Source of the DNA: Paludibacteraceae bacterium
Lineage (GTDB): Bacteria > Bacteroidota > Bacteroidia > Bacteroidales > Paludibacteraceae
Assembly: GCA_024400275.1 (NCBI GenBank)
Contig: JAKSMY010000001.1
Location: 34,423-98,422 of the forward strand
Length of the DNA: 64,000 nucleotides
Direction: 5' to 3'
Shown here: positions 33,194 to 45,700 of the stretch, piece after piece
How the letters are laid out: the number at the start of each line of letters is the position of its first letter
How positions within the stretch are numbered: position 1 is the stretch's first letter
Made by a program: the position numbers and the translations under genes
The notes under the pieces: model-generated
What the model saw: only the letters and a program-made list of their open reading frames with translations
Told to the model about the DNA's origin: nothing
The model's database searches: none

Positions 33194-33746
33194 ATGCCCA
33201 CAAAGTCCAATCCCTGGCATGAGCCAAGAGGAGTACGCAAAGAAACTCCGTGAGACTACGGAGAGTGTTAAAGAGCAAAATGCGGAGGAGATTACCGAAT
33301 GCCAAAAGTGCATTGAGTTGTTGGAAGACCCTAATCTTGACAAGTTCCAACTATGTCCACTTATCCACAACTTTATTTTGTTGGCTCCTGCTGCGCGTTT
33401 TGCACTACGCGATGACCTGATAGATTTGCTCCGTGAACAGGTAAGGCAAATCGGTATCTTTGGTAAAGACCGCAAAGCAGTGGCTGATGTGCTGATAATT
33501 GCAAAGCAGAATCGGCATATCGACAAAGAGAAAGACCATGCCGCTTTTGATTTGTCACAGTTCTTGACTACATATTTCCACTTTATGTTCAAATGCGGAT
33601 TGCAGGACAATGAGAAAGAACAGGATATCCTGAAACATATCCGCACCTACATGCTGGACGAGTTCCGTAAAGCCAAACAAGCCAAAGAGGAAGCAGTCAA
33701 ACGATGCGAGGATATATTGTCCCATAAGTTAGCAGGAGAGAAGTAG
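33165..33746 (+). CDS. small terminase subunit candidate
   Basis: A 193-residue, acidic, helical protein (YAKKLRETTESVKEQNAEEITE; FLTTYFHFMFKCGLQDNEKEQDILKHI) lying three bases before the large terminase gene, the usual place of a small subunit. It lacks a clear helix-turn-helix. Its start is within a run of eight A residues that could allow slippage from the overlapping gene. The small-terminase role is inferred from position only. Confidence 0.5.
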   Translation: MEEKKQTGNECPQSPIPGMSQEEYAKKLRETTESVKEQNAEEITECQKCIELLEDPNLDKFQLCPLIHNFILLAPAARFALRDDLIDLLREQVRQIGIFGKDRKAVADVLIIAKQNRHIDKEKDHAAFDLSQFLTTYFHFMFKCGLQDNEKEQDILKHIRTYMLDEFRKAKQAKEEAVKRCEDILSHKLAGEK

Positions 33747-33749
33747 CTA

Positions 33750-35810
33750 ATGGATTGGGACTTTGACGATACAGGTAGTATTATTGCGGAGAATCTACGG
33801 CGGCACGAGGAAAACGACAAGCCGTATAATCCGTGGGTAGGTACGGAGTATTGTGAAGACATACGCCGTACCCACATTCATATTTCGGACGCTCCGTTCC
33901 CTGATATGAATATCCCTGTTGAAATGAAAAACGAGACTGTTGTTAAAGTCCTAAAGAAAGCAGGAACACTAAAGAAAGCAGGAGCGTGTCTGTTCGGTGG
34001 GAAACCATCCGAAAAAAAGACGATTGAAGTATGGCGTTGGTTCAACAAAGTACGTTGCCGATATGATATTGAATATTGGTTGTGTACCGAAATAACCATC
34101 ACGGACAAAGTAACCAAAGAGAAGATAAAGTTTGTGCTCAATCGTGCCCAGCGTTACTACTTGTCCGAATTGGAGAAGTTACGCAAAGCCGGCGTTCCTA
34201 TCTTTATTATCCTACTTAAAGCACGACAATGGGGCGGATCTACCCTTACGCAGTTCTACATGATATGGATACAGATGTTCTGGAAAAAGAACTGGAACTC
34301 CGTCATTGCTGCCGATGTAGATGACCATGCCCGTACCGTGCAAGCCATGTTCCAAAATGCCATTGAGGATTATGACACTTTCATCACCGATGGTAAGAAG
34401 ATTGATTTTGCACCCTATCGTGGCATGAACTCCACACGGCAAATTAAAGACCGTGGGGCTTGTATCGCTATCGGTTCGGTGGAGCACCCTGATTTTGGTC
34501 GTTCTACTAACATAGCCATGGCACACCTTACCGAGGTTGGTTTGTGGCCTACAACTCCAAAACATGATCCGCAGTCGCTTGTTCAGTCTTTGTCGGGTAC
34601 AATAATTCACAAGCCCTACCACTTAAAGGTACTTGAATCTACCGCCAAGGGTGTCGGTAACTATTTCCACCGAACTTGGCTCAAAGCAGTGGCGCATGAG
34701 AATGAATATACAGCCGTCTTCGTGCCGTGGTTTATGATTGACTACTACCAAGCCACTATTACCGACTACGACGACTTCATTGTCACCATGACCCCATACG
34801 AGCATTACCTGTTCAAGTTGGGGGCTACATTGGAAGCCATTGCTTACTATCGTCAGTTATTGGAAGGCGACTTTGCCGATAACCCTAAAGGTATAAAGAA
34901 CGAGTTTCCATCTACTCCCGAAGAAGCGTTCCAATCTACCGGTCACAATTTCTACCCAGAGGAGTATGTGGACAACCTGCAAGGTGGCGTAGAAGAACCG
35001 AAGATAGTCGGAGATATTGTAGGACATATCCATATCCGTGATGTGGTAGGTCGTAACATTGAGGACAAACGAGGTGTGTTTGATGACCTCAAACTGATTT
35101 CCGTCAGCAATGGCGACTTGAAGATTTGGAAAGACCGCGACAATAAACCTGCCATGCAAGACCGTTATGTGGTCGTTGTGGATATTGGCGGCAAGAGTGA
35201 GAGTGCGGACCGCAGCGTTATTACGGTTATTGACCGGTATTGGCAGACCGATGTCAGCGGTGTGCCGGAAGTGGTTGCACGATGGCGTGGACATATTGAC
35301 TGGGACTTGCTCGGTTGGAAGGCAGCCCAACTCGGCTATTACTATAGCGGTGACGGAAGCGCACTACTCGTTGTGGAGAGTAACACACTCGAAATGAAAG
35401 GGCACGAGGGCAACCACTTTAATACCCTACTCAGCGAGATTGCCGAATACTATCCCAATATGTATCGCCGTACCAAAGATGAGCAACTGGTCAAGGGCGG
35501 TCCTGTCCGCTATGGTTTCCAAACGAACCATGTCACAAAGCCAATGGTCTGCGACTATGAACTGTGGGCACTCCGTGAAGGTATGTTCATAGAGCGTGAC
35601 CAAGAGGGCGTGAACGAGCACCGCACCTTTGAGGTTAAGGAAAATGGCGAACTCGGAGCCGTTGAGGGCTGCCACGATGATATACACATCACGGACGCTA
35701 TCGGCAACTACTTCTGTTGGAAGTTGCTACCTGCACCGAAAATAATTAAACAATCCAAACAAACCAGCACCCGAAAGGTTATCAACGAAATGAACATCAC
35801 GGGGGCATAA
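33750..35810 (+). CDS. terL: terminase large subunit
   Basis: A 686-residue packaging motor. The ATPase part shows a deviant Walker A loop, LKARQWGGSTLTQ, near residue 157 and a Walker B-like IAMAHLTEVGLW near 260. The nuclease part follows, with Asp in YVVVVDIGGKSE near 473, VVESNTLEMKG near 540 and HDDIHITDAIG near 644, which fit the three acidic metal sites of the RNase H fold. It cuts and pumps DNA into the capsid through the portal. It is on the opposite strand to all other virion genes. Confidence 0.88.
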   Translation: MDWDFDDTGSIIAENLRRHEENDKPYNPWVGTEYCEDIRRTHIHISDAPFPDMNIPVEMKNETVVKVLKKAGTLKKAGACLFGGKPSEKKTIEVWRWFNKVRCRYDIEYWLCTEITITDKVTKEKIKFVLNRAQRYYLSELEKLRKAGVPIFIILLKARQWGGSTLTQFYMIWIQMFWKKNWNSVIAADVDDHARTVQAMFQNAIEDYDTFITDGKKIDFAPYRGMNSTRQIKDRGACIAIGSVEHPDFGRSTNIAMAHLTEVGLWPTTPKHDPQSLVQSLSGTIIHKPYHLKVLESTAKGVGNYFHRTWLKAVAHENEYTAVFVPWFMIDYYQATITDYDDFIVTMTPYEHYLFKLGATLEAIAYYRQLLEGDFADNPKGIKNEFPSTPEEAFQSTGHNFYPEEYVDNLQGGVEEPKIVGDIVGHIHIRDVVGRNIEDKRGVFDDLKLISVSNGDLKIWKDRDNKPAMQDRYVVVVDIGGKSESADRSVITVIDRYWQTDVSGVPEVVARWRGHIDWDLLGWKAAQLGYYYSGDGSALLVVESNTLEMKGHEGNHFNTLLSEIAEYYPNMYRRTKDEQLVKGGPVRYGFQTNHVTKPMVCDYELWALREGMFIERDQEGVNEHRTFEVKENGELGAVEGCHDDIHITDAIGNYFCWKLLPAPKIIKQSKQTSTRKVINEMNITGA

Positions 35811-35822
35811 ACATTTTACAAT

Positions 35823-36299
35823 ATGAAACTATTAGAAGAACAAAAAGCAGCCAAGCAAGCATTTCTTGACTGCCGTGAGTATGGAATGACCAGAGAGAAC
35901 AGCCGCCAAGAAGTAGGGCGTGACCTCAAGCAACTACTTATTTGGCACATGCGCCAATGGAACGGAAAGCACGATACTGGCATGGCGCATAACCGTGAAC
36001 GCTTTTCAGAGGTTGAGCGTTTCCAACGCATCTTTGCTTATCCTGTCACTCGCAAACGAATGATTAACTGCCTTACGGAATTATTGAACGAAGGTGACAA
36101 AGCCGCAGCAATGGGTCTTGTTACGCATGGCAATGCTATCAATGTTGGCGGAAAGATAGTTAGCAATCCTGACGACTTGGACGAAACAAAGCCATTTCAA
36201 AGGGCATACGCTAACATTACTCTGCTGCGTCAGTATGTTTCGCGCTACCCTTTACTTTGGCTATGTGTATTTGTATTTCGCCTCTGGCGGCTAAAGTAG
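35823..36299 (+). CDS. unknown protein after terminase
   Basis: A 158-residue helical protein (KLLEEQKAAKQAFLDCREYGMTRENSRQE), with TRKRMINCLTELLNEG and DDLDETKPFQRAYANITLLRQYVSRYP in the later part. It follows terL by 12 bases. Its last 83 bases overlap the 3' end of a convergent gene. The final 15 residues (LLWLCVFVFRLWRLK) look unlike the rest, as though the frame simply ran on until a stop. Function unknown. Confidence 0.6.
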   Translation: MKLLEEQKAAKQAFLDCREYGMTRENSRQEVGRDLKQLLIWHMRQWNGKHDTGMAHNRERFSEVERFQRIFAYPVTRKRMINCLTELLNEGDKAAAMGLVTHGNAINVGGKIVSNPDDLDETKPFQRAYANITLLRQYVSRYPLLWLCVFVFRLWRLK

Positions 36300-36765
36300 C
36301 GGCTTTCACTTTCTTTTGCTCGTTGAGGTACTTTTTACCGAGAATGGTCATTGTCAGTTCGCTTTCGTCCTCTTGGTCGTCATCGCGTACCATGTGATTA
36401 AGCAACTGTGGCAATAGTTTGACCTCCAACTCAAGCGATAGTTTATTATCACTACGTGCCTTCTGAATGTCGCCTATTATGTCGGCAATCAGAAGGTTTG
36501 TTTTTTCGTCAATGGCAGAAGTCTTGGAGCGTTCCGCATTGGTGGGTCGCCCTGCCGGTTTATTTCCCCTCAAATCTCGTGGGGCTTCGTCTATGTCTTC
36601 GGGAATAGTTACTCCATCTGGCATTTCGTCAGGTATATCCACCTCTTTCTTATCTGCCTTTTTTGGGAACTTCTCATGTGCCTTGGCAGGGCACTTGGTA
36701 TGTGCCTTTGTATTCGACTTACCAAGTGCCTTTTTATCCGTCTTCTTTTCGGTCTTTTTATTCAT
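36217..36765 (-). CDS. basic unknown protein, last gene of the giant-protein unit
   Basis: A 182-residue protein with a strongly basic N-terminus (KKTEKKTDKKALGKSNTKAH), then an acidic hinge (DIPDEMPDGVTIPEDIDEAP). A helical C-terminal half (LLIADIIGDIQKARSDNKLSLELEVKLLPQLLNH) ends in AARGEIQIHIAKVKG. It starts one base after the stop of the giant gene and its end overlaps the plus-strand gene by 83 bases. A DNA-binding or DNA-packaging role is possible but not shown. Confidence 0.65.
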   Translation of the reverse strand: MNKKTEKKTDKKALGKSNTKAHTKCPAKAHEKFPKKADKKEVDIPDEMPDGVTIPEDIDEAPRDLRGNKPAGRPTNAERSKTSAIDEKTNLLIADIIGDIQKARSDNKLSLELEVKLLPQLLNHMVRDDDQEDESELTMTILGKKYLNEQKKVKAATLAARGEIQIHIAKVKGSAKHTDAAE

Positions 36766-36766
36766 G

Positions 36767-39700
36767 TTATTTGTCTGTTTTTCGTCCGTCTTGTGTTAGC
36801 GTCCATACCTTGTTTGCTACCATCAGCCGTTTAACATCTTCGGCAGAGAACGATTGATTTTCTTCTGGCTTATGTCTAACCAATCGGCTTGCATTGACAT
36901 ATTCATCATACATCGGAGTCTTCATTAGTCGATAGTATTCGTCTCTATTGTTCTTTTTAGCATCGTTCAATTTGCGCTCAAAGTAATTCGTTCTGCGATA
37001 CAATCTCCAATACTCTTGCTGATATGCCTTATCCACATCGTACGGCTTGCTGAACTTATTCCATACAGGTATCTTACTTTCGTCAAGAGCATTACCTGCT
37101 ACCGCATCGGCTACCAAAGATATAATATCACCCGTGAACGTTCCTGTTCCACCTGTATAGCCCTCTACAATATGCTGAATGGTGCTTGCGCTAATATCTA
37201 TCCACTCATCGCCTTTAGTCTTTACATCAGGGTTTCCTCCTGATGCTTCTACCAAGAAGCGTGCTATATCGTGATATATCTTAGGTACATTGCGTTTCTC
37301 GGAATACAAGTCTTTTTGGTACTCGCTTCCGTAGTAACTGGGCTTATTGATTGTTGCACCCTTGAAGTCACGATTGATAAACACATCTACTATTGGAGAT
37401 ATTTGTGATGGAGCGGCTGCTTGTGCGTACTTGGCAGGGGTAAACTCAATGCGGTTCATTTCGTCATTATAGTCCCAGAAATTATGCACCTGCAATACCG
37501 ATGCAGGAACAATCTCGTCCAATACAACATTGCCTATAGTCCACCATGCGTCCTTGCTTGTCTTCTTGCCTTGTGCATAGAGAGTGGCTTGCACTCCCAT
37601 TGCATAGAACATACGGAAGAAGTGCATCACAGGTATTTTCTTTCCTCCGATGATAAAGTTCATGTTTCGGTCATAATCCGTCCAACGTTCATCATCGTCC
37701 GGGTCATCAGGATTAAGCAATGTATCTAACACACCTGCTACCATCATCATAACTGCTACACTTGAATAACCTAACAGCGTTTTGGGGTTACGCACTATGT
37801 CTCTAATAAATGTGTTTGTACCTTGTATGGTCGCATTAAAGAAACTGAAGAAAGCACTAATAGTACCGGCTAATGCACCTTTTCGGTCAAAGTTCACGGA
37901 AATCTCCTTGGCTTCTTTGGCTGCATCGGATATGCTCATTCCGTTCTCCCTTGCCGTAACGAATTGAGCAAAGCGGACAGTCAATTCTGAAATCTCCGTA
38001 GCAGCAGAGAAAAGTCCTAACGTACCATTGGCAACCTTGCTTGCCTTGCTTTGTCCTTTCACCATCTTTGCAAAATCTTTGTCTATAGATTCAATATCAC
38101 GCAAGAATGAGAACCCTGTCGGTGCACCACTCTCAAAGTATTCTTTAAGATATTTGCCGTACTTTTTTTCAGAGAACGATTCTTTGCCTGCCAAATGGTC
38201 GGCATACACATACCGATGGATAGCACCTTGACATGCTGCTATATTCTTCACAAACTGGCCATTCCATTTGGCACCTTTATTGACGGCATTCTTTGCAATG
38301 GCTACCTGAGTATCACGGAATAAGTTCCACGCAGCAAATGCAGGATTGTATTGAGTAGCGATGGCAGACATATACCGAACGGAAGTGCGTAATAAATCTG
38401 CTCCTTTATTATTCAGCCAATTGACCTCTGCAAAGTTACCTACAACTGCATTAGCCAGCAACTCATTCTCCAACTCTAATTCGTACATCTCTCCGTCTTT
38501 CATGATCCGCACAATGTGTTGGTATTTTTCACCTTTAGTACGTTGAGAGATATGTGTATCTACTACAACAGTTGCTATATGCTTGCTGTCCTCCAAGTCT
38601 TGAATGCGTTGCTCAATAGATTCAATCTTTCTCTTAGCGGCATCTGAAAGGACTTCGTTTCCTGCATACTTATTCAATGCACGGCGCATTGTGCCAATAT
38701 CTTTCCGCAACTTTGCTATATCCTTGTCTATATCTCTATCATGCTCCAAGATGGCTTCTGACGGAGTGCGGTCTAACTCCTCAACAACAGGATTACCGTT
38801 TGCATCACGTTTTACTTTGCCGTTCTCGTCAAGCACATTCATAAAGAATAGTTTGCGAACACGGAAAGCACCCGTCTTTAGTCCAATCTCGCGGTTAGCC
38901 AATACAAGTTCAAGGAATTTTTGTTTGATACGATTCTTGCCTACCTCTACAATCGTTGTGGCTGCTATGGATTGAATGTATGCAAAAGGACTTGCTGCAA
39001 GCGATTCACGACCATTCGCTTTTTTGAGTGCTGTATTGTACGGATTACCATTAAGGGGCTTTTCTCCTTTCTTGTAATGATACTCCCTACCTTCCATGTC
39101 GCGCTCTCTCCAACCACGCTCCGGAACATAGTAACGGCGGTCTTTGAATTGGTCATATACATCTTTGGTGATAAGACCGTTCTCGTAACACATATTCAGC
39201 GAATACTTGGTAGAGGCATTGATGGCTCGCCATAACTCATCTACCAGTTCTTTGCTTACGTTCTTCTCAAACATATCAATCACCTTTGTATATGTGATTT
39301 CCTCGCCTGTTGATGTCGTTAGGTTCTTGGTAAATCCTTTTGAACCTGCATCGGGATCACCATTATCTAAACGTTCTTTGCAATCTTTGGCTTGGGCATA
39401 TATCTCTATCATTTCCAAATCAGTCAAACGCTTTCCATCGTGTTTCTCTTTCTCTGGAGTGATACCTGTGTCTATGTTCTGCCAAACAAGGTCGATATCT
39501 TCCAGCAGACCGCTTGTCTCAATATCGGAACATGCTTTCGCCAAGCCGTTCATTTCGTTATTGACAAAACTCTTTGTAGTTTGTCCTACCCAGCCGGATA
39601 CAAGCGTAACTTCACCGTATGCGTCTGTCTCATCTTTTACAGTACCACCAAGTTGCTCAATCATTCTTTGGAAGTCCTCAATCGGTTTGTGCTTATCTAC

Positions 39701-42700
39701 AAATCGTCTTACTTGCTTTTGGAACCAAGTGCTTTGCTCTTTCAATGATTGCTCAAACGCTTCTTGTGCTTCTTGGACTATTTGATTATTCTCCCACTCC
39801 TTGAAACGAACGGCAAAATCGTGAGGCGTTTCACCCTTCATCGGTACAGGTTTGCCTGATTGGTCTTTCGGAGTTACAGACATACCAAGACGCTCCATGA
39901 AAGATGCTCTTAGATGCTTGTAGCGCGTCAGTTCTTCCAAGAATGCCCTTTGGTTCTTTTCCATTTCGGTTTTTGAAAGCGTCATGTCGGCATTATACTT
40001 CGGATAAGGGTGTTCTTCATTCCACTTCTTTATCTCCTCCATTTCCTCCGGTGTATATCTGCCGTCTATCATCATTTCAATCATACCGTCACCGTTTACA
40101 TTTCCTAACTCCGTGCTGCTTACCAAATCATACAGCACGCGGTCGGTTACTTCTTCGGGTGATGTGAACTGCTTTATTCCAAACAAATCTTGCGACACCC
40201 ATTTCCAGAAATTAGACAGTGCTTTCTTCACACGCTGCAACAGCGCAGCCGTCTTTGCCACGTTTTGGAGCAGTCCGCTTTGTTTGGCTTCGTATTGCAT
40301 TTCGTCCGCTATCTCTTGCATACGCTCTGCACCACGGCTACCGCTGAACCGTGCCAATGCTTCGGAGCAAATGTCGTCATCGCTTTGCAGGTTCTGATAG
40401 TTGGGGTCGTTCACTACCTCGTCCCACATCGGTGTGCCTTTGAAGTTATCAATAACCGACTGCCAACCTTCGGGGTTGTTCATCTGCATGGCTTTTGCCC
40501 AAAGGTGGGTATATTCGTGAATCTTTGTGTTCGGGTTCAGTCCGTCCTCGGTCAGGTAAATTTTCCCGTCCTTTGCCCAACCATACACAATCCCATTCGG
40601 CGTACGGAAATAACGAATATCGTCATTCTCTGCATTGAAACGCTTACTCAACGGAATAACATTGCCGTCATTGTCGTAGGTAACAGGTTCTGCCGATTTG
40701 ATTTGAGATGGGTGGAATGCTACAAACTCATGAAGATAGTCTTTTCTAATAACTCCGTCATACCCAAGAGAAATCAATTTGTTACGGAACATTTCTTCTT
40801 TTCCATACGATAAAATCTTTAGAGTTGTAACAACGTCCATATACATTCCTCTATCTCTTTTATCTGCTTCAAGCAAGTTTTCAATCTCGCTTTGCGTATG
40901 GTCATCAACAACAAATGGATTCTGAAGATTAAGATATGCAGCAATTACTCTACCTTTTCCAACTCCCTTATTATCGGCAAACAAGTGAACATAATTACTA
41001 TTGTCATTGAAATAGAACCCTGCACCTAACAAACCTTTATCTCCTGAATTTTCTCCAAGATGTGATAAATCAAAAGTTGTAAATTCGGTATTGGGCGTTC
41101 CGTGATACAAAACCCTAGGATTACCGTCTTCATCCACTACCTTTGTATTCGGCATGGCGATTTTGGCAGCATCAAGAACCATTTTGCGTGCTTTCTCCAT
41201 GTCGTCATCTTTCACGGCTTGCAGATATTCAGCGTCCATATTGCTGATAGAATACTCTGCCCCTGCATCTTCCGTAGGTTCTTCCACTCGTACCACCTCA
41301 ATACCTGCATTGTCTAATGCTTCGTCTATGGCATCGTTCACCAGTTGCGAGTATTCGGAGTAGTCCTCATTGCTGATTTGCTTCTCTGCATCGTCCGTGT
41401 CCTCGTCTTCCGACAAGTCTATCTTCTCCGCATCGACATTGATGGCTTCTACATCGGCATCCATTTCGGCATACTTGGCTTCTTTGGCTGCCATTTCCTC
41501 CTTCATCTTATCGTTCAACTCGGATATGCTATCCTCCAACTTGCGGATTTCGTCATCTTTGGTAAAGGTCTCTTTGGACTTCTGCTCATACGATGCTATA
41601 TCCGATTGCAGTTTGTTGATGGCGTATTCCTCGTCTTTCAACTCGCGCTCAATGGCGGTGCCCGGTACGATGCTCTCAACGATAAACTCAATAGGTGTCT
41701 TGACGGACGGTTTTCTTGTCGGCTCATGGTCTATGCCCAATTCGGGAATAGTCATAGTCAGCGCACGCTTGGTGATGTAGTCCGTTCCGCTTAACTCCGT
41801 ACGAACTTGCACGCCGATTGTACCCTTCATTCCGTCCAATTCAAAGTCAAACGATGCAACCTCTTTGCCCTTATCGGTGCGGAAGTCAAAGCCATGCGTA
41901 TTCTGACCTTTGATAACTTTGTCAATACGCTCGTTCAAACTCTTGTAGATTTCTTCGGCTGCTTTGTCGGACGAAATAGTCTTGCCTGCTACCTTCACGG
42001 ACTTAACCTTACCGTCCGCAAAGTATTTACGCAATGTATCTAACCGCTTTTGCAATATAGCCATATTGTCAGTCAAAGCACTTACGCGGTATCTTGCTTG
42101 GCGTGTCGTCTTGTCAAGCCAAACTTGGTTGTCCTCAAACTGTTTTTTCTCGGCTTCCAACTTACGAAGTTTGCGCTCGGCATTGCTGATAAGCATAGCG
42201 TATTGGCTGCCGGATATTTGAGCAATCATATTGTCAAATTGTCCTGCATCCTCATCTTCCTCCATGCTACGATTAACCTGTCCATCTACCACTTGTGAAT
42301 CAAGGTTCATGTCGTTGGCAAACTTCATCACCGTATCGGAGAACGATGTTTTTGTCTTTAACCTTTGATATGCGGTAACGTCCAAACTATCTTCCACACC
42401 AAAACGAATCAGTCGTACAGGTATGCCCCATTCTTTATGCAAGTTACCTTGGCGAATGATACGACCTACACGCTGTTGATAATCCATAGGTCGGTTAGGT
42501 GCGTCTAAATGTATCTCGGCAAAGAGACGCTCTTGGATATTAACACCTACACCAAGTTTCTGTGTCGAACCTAATATAACGCGTATCTCTCCTGCATTGA
42601 CCTTATCAAATATCTTTTGCTTTTGGTCTTTGCTTTGAGACGATATGACGGCTATTTGGCTTGCCGGCACACCTGCATCAATCAGTTTTTGGCGAATATC

Positions 42701-45700
42701 CTCAAACAGATTAAATCCTGTACTGCTATTGCGGAATTTGTCCGAGAAGATAGCGACAGCACCGTTATATGGTTTGCTATCGTCCAATGCACGCAATATC
42801 TCCTTAACGGCAGCATTGGTTTTGCTGTTCGGCTCGTCCGGTGCATCTACAACCAATCGTGGATCAATAGCCGCAGCAGAAGCAATGCCATACATACGCA
42901 AAGGAATGTCGGTGTTTTCTTTCTTCTCTTGCCCTGACATTTTATCAAATGCCTCTAACTGTTCACGAACCCACTTCATCACAGAACGAAGTGTGCGTGT
43001 TTGCGGCAGGAATATATCCGTTGCGTTCTTTCCTCCTGCTTCCGTATCAGGTTGCATCTCACGCAACTTTTCCGGGGATAGCACCGTATCAGAGCAAGAT
43101 GTCCACAGACGGACCAATTCGGGTACATTGTTATATTCTGCAAAACGAGTTACTTCCTTAAACTTTCCGTCAGTCTTGAACTCGGGACGTTGAATAATCT
43201 TACCGAAGTTATGAACAAAGTCGTCAAAGTAGTAGATATGGTGCTTCTGCATATCTGCTTTCGGTATCAGATACTTCATAAACGTCCATACCTCGGCGGC
43301 TGTGTTGCTGATAGGCGTACCCGTAGCAAATACCACATTCTTATGATCTGTGCGGTCAAAGATGGTCTGCATCTTGCACCAAAGAGAAACAGCACGACCT
43401 GACGATGCTTTATCAATACCCTTGATTCCCCAACCTGTCATACTCTCAAATCCAAGGCGTTTGTATTCGTGTGCCTCGTCAATGAACAGAGCATCTACAT
43501 CCATATCGTCAAACGATTCGATATTATCCGTCTTACGAGACAATTGGCGTTTGGCTTTCTCAATCATCTTGGCGCGGTCTTCGGCTTCTTTTTTGACTTT
43601 CTTATCAAATTGCTTTTTGCTCATTTGACCATATTCAAGAGAAAGTAGCAATCGTGCTTCGCGCTCTTCTTCAAAATCTGCCTGCATCTTCTCGATTTCT
43701 TTTTCTAACCCATTAATCTTCATATCAAGAGCATGTTTTTCTGCATAAGCGTTGTCGGCAGCTTTCAGTTTCTCCAATTTCATCAACTCAACCACACGGC
43801 GTTTCTCGTCTATCTTCTCTTGGATATATTGCTCCTTACGCTCAATGCTTTCAGGAATGGTGTTGAATACCGACTGAGGAATGATAATCATATCCCAATC
43901 GTTATACTTCATTTTGCGATAGAAAGCCATACGACCATCTACGCCTTTATCCTTATCGGTCATATAAAGCACCTTGGCACGAGGATAGAGTTTGTGCGCT
44001 TCGCTGACGAACTGATTAACGGTGGCGTTTTGTACCACTATCATCGGTTTTTTAGCCGTTCCAAGTCGGCGCATCTCCATGGCGGCTGTAATCATAGTGA
44101 ATGTTTTACAGCTACCCACCTCATGCGCAAGCAAAAGAGGTTGCATGGTAGCACGGACGGCGGCTTGTGCTTGCCACTCGTTCAGTTTGATACTTTCAGT
44201 TGCTCCGTCAAAATGCTCAGGAATAAACTCCTTGCTGACACGCATCGGTACATACTGGTTAAATAACCTATTGTATGTTTCCTCAATGGCTGCTGCTCTC
44301 TCCGGCTCGGATTGCATCTTATCACGGAACCATTGCTGAAACTCGTCTTTCAGTTGGTCTATCCGTGTGCTGCATACTTGCGTTGCTTCCTTGTCAGATT
44401 CGGTGACACTCTCTCCGTTAATCTTCTCTGTCTTGCTAACCGTAACAGATTGATTGTTGATGGCGGCTTGCAGCAATTTAGATACAGGAATGGTTACATT
44501 TAACTTGCTACTATGTACGCCGTTGGAGATATTGGTTGATTCTCTCTCCCAATTGCCGGAGAAATCAATATCCCACTTGCTACCCACTTTCATAACGTGG
44601 ATATGTTGTGCAGGAATACCGGTCTTGTCTGCCACATAGTCTGCAAAGATAGACGGGTCAAGCCATGTAGCACCTAACGATACGGTAATCAGGTGTGACG
44701 GAATAGTCGGAGGGCAAACGCGCTCCAACTCACGGATATTGTCATCAAACTGACCATTATCATTCCATGCGCGTGCCATATCCAACTTATCCAATATATT
44801 ACCTGATAGATACTCGTACTTAACAACAGGGTCTGATGTGGCAGGGTCAAGGAAAACAAGACCGCTATCATACATTTCTGCTTGAACATCAGTAATAGTA
44901 CGACCGAGTAAACCTGCAATATATCCAGTATTCACCCATCCGTTTTCACGAATAGACATGATGATAGCATCACGGATATTATCAACTTTCACATCTGCTT
45001 TATTTCGCAATACGCGACCTGACATCACATCGGCTTTCGTCACTTCGGCGGTCTTCCTGCCTTGTGCGTCTTCCTTCTGCTTATAAACCTCCGTCTCTGC
45101 TACGGACGAATAGTCTATATCATTGCGGAGCCATGACAGTTTGGTATTGGCGTGGAAATTGCCATACTTCTTGTGGAAACTATCGTATTCGGCATTGAGT
45201 TTAGCAAGCAATGGTTTCAATCCTTCGTCACTCTCATTGGCTGTTTGGTAGTCCAACACAGCATTCAAGGCATCACGGACGGCATGGAAATCTTTCAACA
45301 CTTCCGCTTTACTGCGTCCTGCCACTTTGGTATTTGTCGTGTCAATCGGTTTGACAACCATCTTCTCATCTTCCACCTCTACTTGGCAAATCTCACCTTT
45401 GCTATTGACTACCAATGAACCAACTTTCTCGCCTTTAACCTCCTCACTCTGCGACAGAACCTTTGCAGGTCTCTCTGCTTGCTCTTGCTCCTCAAACGAT
45501 GCAACCCACTTCTTCAGCAGTTTGTCTTGGTTCTTGCCATCAACAGGGTGCAGCCCTATTCCTTCGGGACGGTACGTGTAGCCCAATTCGTAGTTGGCTT
45601 TCATTTCGCCGCCCATGTTCTCGGGGTGATCTGCAAAATACTTGTTGTAGGTGATAGCAATACGCTTGGTGTCCTTTTTCTTTTGTGCATCGCTGCGACC

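Noticed and set aside
44689..44919. 76-residue minus-strand frame inside the giant gene
   Set aside because: Composition is odd (runs of Leu, Ser, Trp, Ile), the giant frame here is a conserved helicase-side domain, and no start signal is seen.
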